64,000 bases of DNA from Cerasicoccus frondis (GTDB lineage Bacteria; Verrucomicrobiota; Verrucomicrobiia; Opitutales; Cerasicoccaceae). Location: positions 186,001 through 250,000 of the forward strand of contig JAVDPC010000004.1 of NCBI GenBank assembly GCA_031296915.1, given 5' to 3'. Under the pieces are notes generated by a model. That model was not told the origin of the DNA, did not search any database, and saw only the letters and a list, made by a program, of their open reading frames with translations. How positions within the stretch are numbered: position 1 is the stretch's first letter; every line of letters starts with the position of its first letter. Below, piece by piece: positions 29,025 through 38,900 of this stretch. The position numbers and the translations under genes were made by a program.

Positions 29025-30659
29025 CTACTTGTCGTTTTTCCAGATGCCGATGATCGTCGTGGTCCCCAAAAAGACTGCGGCAATCATCAGTAGCATCGCC
29101 AAACCTGGGTAGCCAAAAATTTGGAAATCCGTTTCCGTGCGCATCATGAGTGAGGCGCCGACAATCAGCGCCGCCGTGATCACCCCCACAGTGATGCGGT
29201 TGGCGATTTTCTGAAAGCCCTGGATCAATGCGGTCTCATCGATCACGTCGGCATCAATGCGGAATTTATTATCCGCCAAATTATCCAGCAAATTGTTCAA
29301 TCGATGCGGAGCCCGCTGAACCAAGTCCTTAAACTGCAACGCGGCTTCAAAGAGATCACTCGGTTTGAGCGAGTCCAGCGTGCGCCGTGTAGCAATCGCC
29401 TTCAGGTGCTTACGCGCCGCGCTGGAGGGGTTGAAGTCCGGCGCCAGGATCACGGCGATGCGATCGAGGTTCAGCAGTGATTTGGCCACGAGCAGAAATT
29501 CGCGCGGGATGATGATCTTGTGCTTGGCGCAGATTTGAAAGATGCCCATGACCACCGCTCCAAACTGTAGCTCGGACACCGAAACATCGTGCTGACGCGA
29601 AATCAACGAGGCAATGTCCGAAAGCAATGCGCTCCGGGGCACATCATAATTTTCCTGCAACCCGACATTGATCAGCACGTTGACGACACGCTCGCTGTTG
29701 TTCTCAGCGATGCCGGAAAAAATTTGAAAAAGCGAGTCACGCATGGACTCACTGAGACGCCCGACCATGCCCAAATCGATAAATGCCACGACGCCATCTT
29801 GAGTCAGCAGGATGTTTCCCGGATGCGGATCAGCGTGAAAGAAACCGTCTACTATATATTGATGCAGGAAGGCCGCAATCAGGTCGTCCACCAACTCCTC
29901 GCCCTTAACATCGAGCAGACTGACGCCGGACAGGTCCGTGACTTTACTGCCATGGATATACTCCATTGTCAGCACGCGCTCCGAGCAAAGCGAAGGATGC
30001 AACTAGGGCGTAATCAGGCGTGGAAACTGGCTGAGGTTGCGCGCCATCGCATTGAGATTGCTCGCTTCATTGCGGTAATCCAACTCACCCAAAATACTGA
30101 GGCGGAAATGCTCCACGATCGAACTGACGCCGTAGCGGCGCGCCGACTCCGAATGCTCGCAGGCAAACGCCGCCACCGACTCGAGCACATCCAAATCCTG
30201 AATCACGCGCTGCCGCACACCGGGCCGCTGCACCTTCACAATGACTTCCTGCCCTTCACGCGTCACCGCAAGATGTGTCTGCCCCAGCGAAGCCGCCGCG
30301 ACCGGTTTTGCATCGATTTCCGCAAACGCCTTCTTCATCGAAACGCCGAGGTCTTCTTCAAAGATTTGCTGAATCTCCACGTATGGAACCGGCTGAACAT
30401 CGTCCTGCAAACGCTGCAAGGCTTGCACATAGGGTTTGGCTAACAGGTCGGAGCGGGTGGACAGCAGTTGTCCGAACTTGATAAAAGTCGACCCCATCTT
30501 TTCCAGTTTCGATGCAAACTTTTCAGCATCGGTTTCTACTTCATCCGAAGCCACACTCGGGGCGCCCTCCTGGCTATGGCGCACCATCGGGCCGAAGTGA
30601 AAAGCAAAGAACTCTGCGAGCTCGACGTAAGTTTTAAGACGTTCTGGGATGTTATTCAT
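29025..30659 (-). pseudogene. ABC1/UbiB-family atypical kinase split by an in-frame TAG
   Basis: The gene encodes 544 codons, the normal length for UbiB/ADCK proteins, but a TAG at 30003-30005 splits it after codon 218 without a frameshift. The 5' part holds KFGQLLSTRSDL (the KxGQ motif), the A-rich loop SLGQTHLAVT and VKVQRP (ATP Lys). The 3' part holds VLTMEYIHG, the catalytic HADPHPGN, IDLGMVGRL (metal Asp), and two C-terminal membrane helices. Motifs needed for one active site are on both sides, so neither piece can work alone. UbiB proteins support quinone/lipid metabolism. Readthrough or a sequencing error are alternatives. The residue at the stop lies in the linker just before MEYIHG. 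Confidence 0.75.
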
Positions 30660-30782
30660 GGACGTTTGAGAAATAGCTAACGCTACATATTAAATGTCTC
30701 AAAATCGCCGAATTGCAAAAAGCTGGAGTATTTTCCGATTTAGGACTTGGGAAATCTCCATCAGGTAAACTTGCTATAATCC

Positions 30783-31523
30783 TCACCGGCGATGAGTCCA
30801 ATTACCGGCCCATTGACTTTTCTTCGCCGGTTGCGGTGAGAGGAATTTGCCGGTATCGAGAAAAGCGATCATCTGCTCCATGACTTCGCCGTTAAAGACC
30901 AGCATCGGGTGCGATTCGTGAATGACGACAAAGTCAGCCATGCCATCGAGCTTTGTGCTCTCGACCGAAATTACGCCATCGTCTGGTCCCGGAATCATGG
31001 ACGAAATCACGGGATCAATGCCAAGGCTGCCAGCGATCACGCCGACTTCAAAAGGCGCTGGTCCCAACGCCTTCCAACGCTCTGCATTCACTGCGGACAT
31101 CTGGCTCCCCGCCGGACCAAAAGCGAGTTTCGCCAAAAATGGCGCCGCCACAATGTCCAAAGCCTCGCTCCCGTGATTAGGCGGCGCAATCATCACCACA
31201 CGACGAATATTGGGCAGCGGATCCTCATGCTGGATCGTGCGCAGCAAGATGCCGCCCATCGAATGGGTCACCACATCAATCGGCTCATCAACCCTAGCCT
31301 GACTGGATATCTGCTTGCGGACATGCTGCGCGAGCATGCCCAGCGTCTTACTCATCGATGGGTAGTCGATGTTGATCACGCGGTAGCCATCGGCCTCCAG
31401 CGTGTCTTCTACGTGCCACATCACTCCTGAACTCGCCGCCAAACCATGGATGACTACTACAGTCTTCTGCTCAGCGATTAGAGTCAGCGGCAAAATAAAA
31501 AACATCAACAACAGCTCGCGCAT
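30783..31523 (-). CDS. Alpha/beta hydrolase, lipase-like, exported
   Basis: The 246-residue protein begins with a hydrophobic signal-like segment (LLLMFFILPLTLIAEQ). The beta-strand/oxyanion VVVIHGLAASSGVMW comes next, then the nucleophile elbow in VVTHSMGGILLR (Ser). APPNHGSE follows, typical of triacylglycerol lipase/PGAP1-like esterases. An Asp in GPDDGVISVES and a His in VIHESHPML complete a plausible triad. It would hydrolyse an ester in the periplasm; the substrate is unknown. Confidence 0.85.
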   Translation of the reverse strand: MRELLLMFFILPLTLIAEQKTVVVIHGLAASSGVMWHVEDTLEADGYRVINIDYPSMSKTLGMLAQHVRKQISSQARVDEPIDVVTHSMGGILLRTIQHEDPLPNIRRVVMIAPPNHGSEALDIVAAPFLAKLAFGPAGSQMSAVNAERWKALGPAPFEVGVIAGSLGIDPVISSMIPGPDDGVISVESTKLDGMADFVVIHESHPMLVFNGEVMEQMIAFLDTGKFLSPQPAKKSQWAGNWTHRR

Positions 31524-31612
31524 GGCATCAACTTAACGCGCATTGCTGACGTGTCGACTCCTGGCCACACTTTTACTCGCGGCGCCTAAGCCCCGATCCA
31601 ACCAGCAGCGAG

Positions 31613-33295
31613 CTAACGCCCTTCGAGAATTAATTTACGCTTGAGCGGACGCACATGGAGAATTTTCAACAGCGCGACAAATATAATGCCAAACAAAGTC
31701 GAGGCATAGGCTGCCACCAAGCTTGCCTGCACAATGCCCATCGCCAACATAAGCAAGGAGATCACTGTGCCGGACAACCCAACGTAGAGTCCGAGGTCAA
31801 AGAGCGGCTCTTCGTTCTCGAGCAACGTGATGCGCGTCTCCGCTGGCACGGGAGCGCGCTTGAGCGTCGAGAGCTTCATTAAGCACACGATGTAAATCAC
31901 CAGCTGCACCATGAAAAAGATGAGCAGGACCAGGACGGTTTGTTGATCGATGGACGCGTTGGGCATGGATTCGCCTTCTACTGTGCCAAGTGTGGCGGGT
32001 AATTCAAATTCTAAAAACAGAGCGCCGGGCTCAGTTACGGGTTGGGCAAATAACTGTGGCTCCTGCCAACTAATCACAATCAGCAGCAAAATAACGCCGA
32101 CGACTGCGTTTTGCATCCAAGCCATCCCAGGGCCTGTAGCCGTTGCCTCCGCCCGGTTCGCCAGGACCAGTTTCAGCCCGGCTGCGGCGAGCATGCCCGC
32201 CACTAACAACAGCAACACTTTTAAAACAACCGCCATCGTGCGGAAATTCGCACAAAACAGCATCAGCGCTTGCAGCGAGCTGTGCGCTGGGATCTCGTCC
32301 TCCGCCGACCAAAGGACTGGCCCGTCATAGATGGGGAGTTGGTGTTCGAGCAAATACTCCAGCGATTCGCCCCCCCAAGGGAACACGCGCTCCAAGTCTG
32401 CCCAGCAGGCGTCGCCAAACGTTTCATAGTAATCCGCCAGCCAATCAGGACGCTGGCTCAGCATCACAACGCCAAACACCAGCGATTCACGCTCCCCGCT
32501 TTGCCGCAACAGTGTGGTGACGCGCATGAAGGAAACCGGATCGCGCGCCATCCGCGCCCAAGCGCCCAATGACGCCCAGTCAAGACGCTGCCCCGCACCC
32601 AGCATCGACATGTAAAACGCCTCCATTCGCGCCACAGCGGCCCCTTCCCCACTCAGGGACAGCTGCGCCATGGTTGCGATTTCGCGCGCAAACTCGGGCC
32701 CAATGAAGCCCGCCTGCACCAATAGCCCAGTGGTCAGGATAGCCGAATCCAACGGCGCGCCGGCCGCCGAAGCCACCGGCATAAAATGGCGGACGCCAGT
32801 CATCCCCTGAGTCTGCAAGATTTGTTGCACGTTCAAGTTTCGCGATTCATTCAAAAAGGCGCGTAGTGCATCACGATTCGCCTTTTGTGTGAGCAACTGC
32901 TGAAAAGGCATCGGGCCCGCATCGGGCGCCAGCTCGGGTTTGCGAGGAGCCATGCCCAGAACTTGAAGACCATAAACTTCCGCGCTGCCGGTAAAACGGT
33001 CCTCAGGATGCTCCGCGATAAAGCTTTCGATCTGGCCGTTGAGCATGCCTTCGTTTGAGACAACTTCAGTATTGGAGCCAGGCAACGCCTGCAGCGCTTG
33101 GTTAATGCGCCAGGCGGGTCCAAGCTGGCCTTCGACCAACAGGCGATCAGCCGCCAATGCCGCTGGCTTGCCTTCAGCGCCCACCACACGTAGGACAACT
33201 GGCGCCACGGCATCCAAATAAGCCGGCAGGAACCACGCGCCCGCCCCCAACGAGACGGCCACGAGTATCAGCAGGATGCCAAGGCCTTTTTGCAT
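31613..33295 (-). CDS. Large membrane protein of unknown function
   Basis: This encodes 560 residues from the ATG at 33295. An N-terminal helix (GLGILLILVAVSLGAGAWFLPAYL) anchors a roughly 330-residue extracytoplasmic region rich in Ala, Leu and Glu. Four or more further helices follow in the C-terminal 180 residues (VVLKVLLLLVAGMLAAAGL, AVVGVILLLIVIS, and the last near YASTLFGIIFVALLKI). The final helices resemble a MotA/ExbB-like arrangement in broad outline only; I do not claim the family. It is divergent from a VanZ-like gene. No known catalytic motif was found. Confidence 0.7.
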   Translation of the reverse strand: MQKGLGILLILVAVSLGAGAWFLPAYLDAVAPVVLRVVGAEGKPAALAADRLLVEGQLGPAWRINQALQALPGSNTEVVSNEGMLNGQIESFIAEHPEDRFTGSAEVYGLQVLGMAPRKPELAPDAGPMPFQQLLTQKANRDALRAFLNESRNLNVQQILQTQGMTGVRHFMPVASAAGAPLDSAILTTGLLVQAGFIGPEFAREIATMAQLSLSGEGAAVARMEAFYMSMLGAGQRLDWASLGAWARMARDPVSFMRVTTLLRQSGERESLVFGVVMLSQRPDWLADYYETFGDACWADLERVFPWGGESLEYLLEHQLPIYDGPVLWSAEDEIPAHSSLQALMLFCANFRTMAVVLKVLLLLVAGMLAAAGLKLVLANRAEATATGPGMAWMQNAVVGVILLLIVISWQEPQLFAQPVTEPGALFLEFELPATLGTVEGESMPNASIDQQTVLVLLIFFMVQLVIYIVCLMKLSTLKRAPVPAETRITLLENEEPLFDLGLYVGLSGTVISLLMLAMGIVQASLVAAYASTLFGIIFVALLKILHVRPLKRKLILEGR

Positions 33296-33399
33296 AACTG
33301 GCGAAAACGTAAGCCGCAACCACCCATCTAGCAATGGAAACCTCACGCCATTTGCGACTGGACGCAACCACACTGCTCAGTGTTATTGGAACCTTCATC

Positions 33400-33840
33400 A
33401 TGAGCACCAACGCCGCCAGTCAACGCCGTATCAATCTATGGAAAAGCCGCATCCGCTGGTGGCAGCCAGTGGGGCTTATGGCGACGATCACCATTGTATC
33501 TGGCGGCAATCCGGCCCCACTGCCCATCACCTTTTTTTCCTACGATAAAATCATCCATCTGCTCGTGTTTGGTTTGCTGGCGACCTCAATTTACCGACTC
33601 ATTAAGCCGAGTTGGCCTCAAGGGCTTGCCGCAGTCCTCGCCATCGGCGTCACCTCGGTATTTGGCCTGCTCGATGAATTGCACCAGAGTCAGACGCCCG
33701 GTCGCTTCATGGATCTGGCCGACTGGACCGCAGATATCTTTGGCGCAGTGCTCGCGGTCTATGTTTATCGCGGCTGGGCAGGCTACCGGCGCTTTTTGGA
33801 ATTTGCGATTTTGCCACGCAAGGCCAAACTGAAACCATGA
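33400..33840 (+). CDS. VanZ-like family membrane protein
   Basis: The protein has three or four hydrophobic segments. It shows the VanZ signature: SYDKIIHLLVFGLLATSIYR in the first helices and FGLLDELHQSQTPGRFMDLADWTADIFGA, i.e. the DExHQxxxPGRxxdxxDxxxxxxGa motif. VanZ-like proteins occur widely; teicoplanin resistance is known only for the founder, so no resistance role is implied. An ATG at 33334 would add 22 residues. The stop overlaps the start of the TatD gene by four bases, indicating coupling. Confidence 0.85.
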   Translation: MSTNAASQRRINLWKSRIRWWQPVGLMATITIVSGGNPAPLPITFFSYDKIIHLLVFGLLATSIYRLIKPSWPQGLAAVLAIGVTSVFGLLDELHQSQTPGRFMDLADWTADIFGAVLAVYVYRGWAGYRRFLEFAILPRKAKLKP

Positions 33841-34667
33841 GCGAGCTGCCGCTATACGATGCGCACTGCCACTGGCACGACGCCAGACTGCAAACGGATT
33901 GGGACGAGATCAGTCAGACACTCGACGCACTTCCCATTGCCCGTGTAGTCGTCAACGGCACACACGCGGGCGATTGGCCAGCGGTGGCGAATCTCGCCGA
34001 GCGCGATCCCCGCGTCATCCCCGCCTTTGGCCTGCATCCCTGGAGAGTCAATGACGCTCCCGTAGATTGGCTGCAGCAGTTGAAGCATTTCCTCAACCGA
34101 TTTCCACATGCTGCCGTGGGTGAGATCGGACTGGATCGCTGGATCAAGGATCACGATCTACCACGTCAACAAGAGGTTTTCCAGTTGCAGCTTGCGATCG
34201 CCATGCAAGAAAACCGCGCTGTCTCCATCCACTGTCTGCAAGCCTGGGGCATGCTGCTGGACATATTACAACATAGCGTGCTAACCCAACGTGGTTTCCA
34301 TTTACATGGCTATGGCGGATCGCCGGAAATGATTCACGATCTCGCCAAGCTTGGCGGCTACTTCAGCTTTTCGGCTTACGTCATGCATGAGAGGAAGGCC
34401 AAGCTCCGTGCAGCGATGCTCGCGACACCCGCTGATCGGCTTTTGCTGGAGACCGATGCCCCCGACATGCTCCCACCTGAGGAGTGGCGTGATTACCAAT
34501 TGAGCGGCGAAGTCGCATTCCTACATGCGCCTCAAGGTGAACCGCGCCAGCACCCCGCCAACATTTCCGCCAGCTATCGCGCAGCCGCAATTGTGCGTGG
34601 ACTTCCAGAGCAAACGATCCGCCAAGAGGTCGCGGATAACTTCGAGCGTTTTTTTGGTGCAAGATAA
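33837..34667 (+). CDS. TatD-family metal-dependent hydrolase
   Basis: The 276-residue TIM-barrel protein has all TatD metal-site motifs: YDAHCHWHD, AFGLHPWRV, VGEIGLDRW (Glu), VSIHCLQAW, FHLHGYGGS and LLLETDAPDML (Asp). TatD proteins are 3'-5' exonucleases or related phosphodiesterases involved in DNA repair and degradation. HGYGGS replaces the usual HxFxGS, which is tolerated in the family. It overlaps the VanZ-like gene by four bases. Confidence 0.92.
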   Translation: MSELPLYDAHCHWHDARLQTDWDEISQTLDALPIARVVVNGTHAGDWPAVANLAERDPRVIPAFGLHPWRVNDAPVDWLQQLKHFLNRFPHAAVGEIGLDRWIKDHDLPRQQEVFQLQLAIAMQENRAVSIHCLQAWGMLLDILQHSVLTQRGFHLHGYGGSPEMIHDLAKLGGYFSFSAYVMHERKAKLRAAMLATPADRLLLETDAPDMLPPEEWRDYQLSGEVAFLHAPQGEPRQHPANISASYRAAAIVRGLPEQTIRQEVADNFERFFGAR

Positions 34668-35047
34668 GTGAGCATCACGCCGTGATAAGCTCACCTACTG
34701 CCTGTTTGTAAAAAAATCTACAAATAAGCACTCGCCGATTCGTAGGGCACAAATACCCTTATCAATAGTGCCAATTAACAATTTTATTTAGATGGTAAAA
34801 ATTTGAAATCGTCCATTCTTGGATTGATTTTGAACAATCTTCAAGAGCGCATAAATACTACATTAATTTTACACAAACCACTATTCCACATATATTTAAG
34901 TAATAAAGTAGGCTCTTAAAACGAATCAAATACAGTCCACGCCGTCCACAGAGCCCAGTTGAAAAAGATTACTTGTTAAGCGATTAATTTTACACCTATA
35001 AACAAAAATCCTTGATCATTGCGTAATCCTAGCATACTAAATACCCC
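34668..35047 (+). promoter_or_regulatory. AT-rich intergenic region with candidate promoter
   Basis: This 380-bp stretch is strongly AT-rich and shows no gene. Near its end, TTGATC (35012-35017) and TACTAA (35035-35040) are 17 bp apart and could be a promoter for the exported protein whose ATG is at 35048. A short GTGAGCATCAC/GTGATAAGCTCAC inverted pattern lies just after the tatD stop (34668-34692) and may be its terminator. Confidence 0.35.
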
Positions 35048-35719
35048 ATGCGCTTCAACTACATAGGTCACACACTCCTGATCCTAGGTGGAATTAATCA
35101 ATGCATTGCGCAGTATTCATTGGAAGTTGAGTCAATTGACTTTGGCGGAGGCCAGGCTTCGAGCACCAACTATTCAATTAACGCCGAGGTCGCCCCCACC
35201 GGCATCGGAATTAGCGGAAGCGATTCCTATGTGTTGGGACACGGCTACTGGACACCCAACCCCGATGAAATCATATTAAATTCCACTTATTTCAACTGGG
35301 TTATCGACAATGGTTTAACTTTGGGCGTTTCGGATAGCCCTGATCAAAATACCGATGGCGATAGCCTTACCCAAATACTTGAATTCGCCTTTGGTGGCGA
35401 TCCACTCTCAACGACTGAACAGTTAGCCTTCGATGAGCTTGGCCTGCTCAGTCGTGGCAAGCCTATCATTTACTACGGCGTCGAATCTTCCAACGTGGAT
35501 TTTCGGGCCTACTTTTTACGCCGGGCCGATTTTGAAAGCCTTGGCCTAAGCTACACTGCAGAATTCAGTAATGATCTGCAGACATGGCACGCCAGCACCG
35601 ATGCCGTAACGGTAATCGATAGCGACGGCGAATACGAGCTGGTTATGCTGAACTACCCGCTCTTCCTCTCTGATAACTCCTTGCCGGGATTTTTCCGGCT
35701 TCAAATAGATAACGAATAA
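35048..35719 (+). CDS. Exported protein with verrucomicrobial DGDxLTxxLEFAxGGDP segment
   Basis: The 223-residue protein starts with a short hydrophobic leader (MRFNYIGHTLLILGGINQCIAQ). It then has a beta-rich domain with YSLEVESIDFGGGQASSTNYS. A middle segment, NTDGDSLTQILEFAFGGDP, is a recurring module in secreted proteins of Verrucomicrobia. A Thr/Ser-rich beta region with LSYTAEFSNDLQTWHAS follows, the 'tested against a display of units' type seen in those proteins. There is no sorting signal at the end. Function is unknown. It precedes two giant exported proteins on the same strand, with 251 bp of spacer. Confidence 0.72.
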   Translation: MRFNYIGHTLLILGGINQCIAQYSLEVESIDFGGGQASSTNYSINAEVAPTGIGISGSDSYVLGHGYWTPNPDEIILNSTYFNWVIDNGLTLGVSDSPDQNTDGDSLTQILEFAFGGDPLSTTEQLAFDELGLLSRGKPIIYYGVESSNVDFRAYFLRRADFESLGLSYTAEFSNDLQTWHASTDAVTVIDSDGEYELVMLNYPLFLSDNSLPGFFRLQIDNE

Positions 35720-35970
35720 ATGCTCTACCGAAATAGACCGACCGCCGACACTGCGAGGTAAAGCACTTGCCTGTTCAGTCAACACGGTCGCCATTTCTCA
35801 TAGCAATAGGACGAACCTGCTATCGTCCAGTAACTGGTCCAAATGTCAGCACGGCGCCCGCGCTAGCGCCAATCAAAATCGGACACCTACTACTTACCCG
35901 AGTCCCTCCTATACCTGACAGTCCCCTCTGTCAGTCAATGTCCTGTGTAAAAGCCCCATCTTTTACTGCT

Positions 35971-38900
35971 ATGAAACAAAAAGCGATTCAATATACGCTG
36001 CGACTCGTTGTCGCCGCGCTGCTGCTCGTCATCAGCCCTCTGCAAGCAGACCCACCTGAGGTCTTGAACTACCAAGGTCTCATCAGCGTCGATGGTGCCC
36101 CCCACTCAGGCCCCGGCCTTTTCCGCTTCGCCCTAGTCGACAGCACCGGAGCAACCACCTATTGGTCCAATGACGGCGCCAGTAGCGCTGGCTCAATGCC
36201 CACCAACCCAATCACCCTCTCCGTCAGCGAAGGCCGCTTCTTCGTGCGGTTGGGCGACACCAGTTACACCAACATGACGGAGTCCATCCCGGCGACGGTC
36301 TTCGCCAGCGCGTCGGAAGTCTACCTGCGTGTTTGGTTCGACGACGGTACGAATGGCGCGCAGCTCCTTTCACCGGATCAAGCACTCGGCTCAGCCGGCT
36401 TCGCCCTCTTCGCCAAGACCGCTACGACTGCTACGACCGCCAGTCTCGCCACGACCGCAAGCACGGCCAATGTCGCTACGATCGCCACATCCGTCTCGAC
36501 TGGATCAATATCGAGTGTATCACTGGCAGACAACGCCGTCACCACGGCCAAGATCGTCGACGACGCCGTCACCAAAGACAAGCTCGCCGACGATGTCGAC
36601 GCCGATGACGACAACGAGATCATCACCGACTTCTCCCTCACCGATGCCGTCCTCAGCGTGACCGAAGCCGGCGCCACGCACTCCGTCGATCTGGACGGGC
36701 TCACTCTGAGCGCCCTCAACCTGTCTGAGATTAACTTCGGCGAATCAGGCTTGATAATCAACGGAGCCAGTACCAGTACCGAGGAAATCCTGGATCAGGA
36801 CTTTCTGGATGATAATGATGATGACGTAACTTGGATCTTCGGTGGTTTGTGGCAAAGTTTCACCGCAGGCTACACGGGGAAACTCAGCAGGATTAAAGCA
36901 TCTGTAACTGATGAAGCCGCTATGGGAGGTACATCCTCGCCTTCGGGGACTTTTAAGGTCAGAGTTTATGAGGGGGAGGGGCTAAATTCTCCGCTTAGTG
37001 ATAACATCAGCGAGACAATATACGGTACCGGTAGGGATCAAATTGTATCCATCGGTTTGCCAGACATAGATATAATCGAGGGCAATACCTATACTATTCG
37101 GTTTTCTTGGTCATCTTCAGATGACTTCGAATTATTGTTAAAAATATCTACGTCTGACTTATATGCTGGTGGTAGAGCTTCTACTTCGCCCACTGAAGAT
37201 ATTGCGATGCAGACCTACGTGATACCAGCGTATACGGAGCTGCTTACCTTAGATACCGACGGGGCGCTGAGTGTTAATTCGTTGCAAGCCGATGGCTCAG
37301 GGCTGACGAATCTCAACGGCGCCGCCTTCGCCACGGGCTCCATCTCCACCGCCGCCTTGGCCGATGCCTCTGTGACCACCACCCAACTCGCCGACGGCTC
37401 CGTAACCATCGCCAAGCTGGATAGCGGCATCGACACCAGCGACACCAATGAGCTGGTGACCAGCTTTGCACTCAGTGGCGATTCCCTGCAATTAACCGAC
37501 GCCGGCGGGACCAAGAGCGTCGACCTATCCGGCTACAATATTCTCTCCGGTGGCGGCGTCACCGGAGAAGATTTATATATCGAATCTCAAAGCGGGAACC
37601 TGGCGCAGGGAGCGCTGAGCCTGAATGGCTCAACCGTGACCCTGGCATTCGCCTATGACGAATCATTCTCGGGTGAGCCGACACTCTCGCAAACGCCTGG
37701 CGGCTGGACGCTGACGCCGGACGCCGACCCCAAAACTGGGTTTACTGCCACGACCAATTTCGCAATTTATACCCCGGAGGGAGACACGGCAAGCGGCGTC
37801 ACAAGCTCACTGGCGCTGGTCGGAGGAGTCGCCGCAGTGAGTTACTACGATCCCGGCGAGGACAGCCTCAAATTTGCGTTCAATACCAACGCCGATGCCT
37901 CAGGCACGTGGGAATTCGCGCAAGTTGATAATCCCGTCGGCGAGAACACTGGCTACTACACATCGCTAGTCGATATCGACGGCGCGGCGATGATCAGCTA
38001 CTATGATATAACGAGCGGCGACCTGAAAATTGCCTACAATGACGGAAGCGACTTCACCAGCGGTTGGAATATCAAGACCGTTGATAGCACCGATGATGTT
38101 GGTCAGTCTACTTCCCTCGCGTTGATCGGCGGTAATCCGGCCATCGCCTACCATGATAATACTGCGAATTCGCTGAAGTTTGCCCTCAGCACCGATCCAA
38201 CGGGACAGTCCAACTGGACCATCAGCACCGTCGATGATTTAACCGACACAGGCGAACGTCCCTCCATTCTGGAGGTCAACGGCTTGCCCGCAATTAGCTA
38301 CTACGACAAAGGGAGTACAGCGCTAAAATACGCCATCAACGCCAATGCCGACGGATCAGGCGAATGGTCGTTCGCAACCGTCGATACTTCGAGCGGCGCA
38401 GGTGCATACAATTCCATGCAAATCGTCAACGGGTATCCGGCCATTTGTTACTACGTTGATGGGAGTGACTCTCTAAAGTTCGCGATCAACGATCAAGCCG
38501 ATGGACTAGGCAACTGGCAGACCTTTATCGTGGATGAGGGGAACGACGTGGGGCGCTTTTGCTCCATGACGGTAATCGATGGTTATCCAGCGATTAGCTA
38601 TCTGGATGATACCGCTGATGATCTTAAACTAGCGATCTGCGACTCGACTGATGGTCTCGGCAACTGGAGCACGATCATCGCAGACTCGTCCTCAAGGGCC
38701 TTCGATACCTCGATCACCGACCTCGGCGATGTCTTGGGCATTAGCTATCGCCACAATGCCAATAGTAAGTTCTACATTCGAACCTTGCCCAAGTTGAACT
38801 GGACGGCCTCGGGCTCCATTGTCTTGGCCAATAGCATGGTGGTCGAGGGCGTCATCTCCGGCGATGGCTCCGGGCTGACCAATATCGACTCCAGTGACTC

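Noticed and set aside
25567..30005. TAG reassigned to an amino acid (amber recoding) in this organism
   Set aside because: argH, ppk2 and the M20 dipeptidase end normally at TAG, and the methyltransferase remnant shows ordinary decay with TAG, TGA and a frame change.
33334..33840. VanZ gene as evidence of glycopeptide resistance
   Set aside because: VanZ-like proteins are widespread; no vanHAX genes are in the window.
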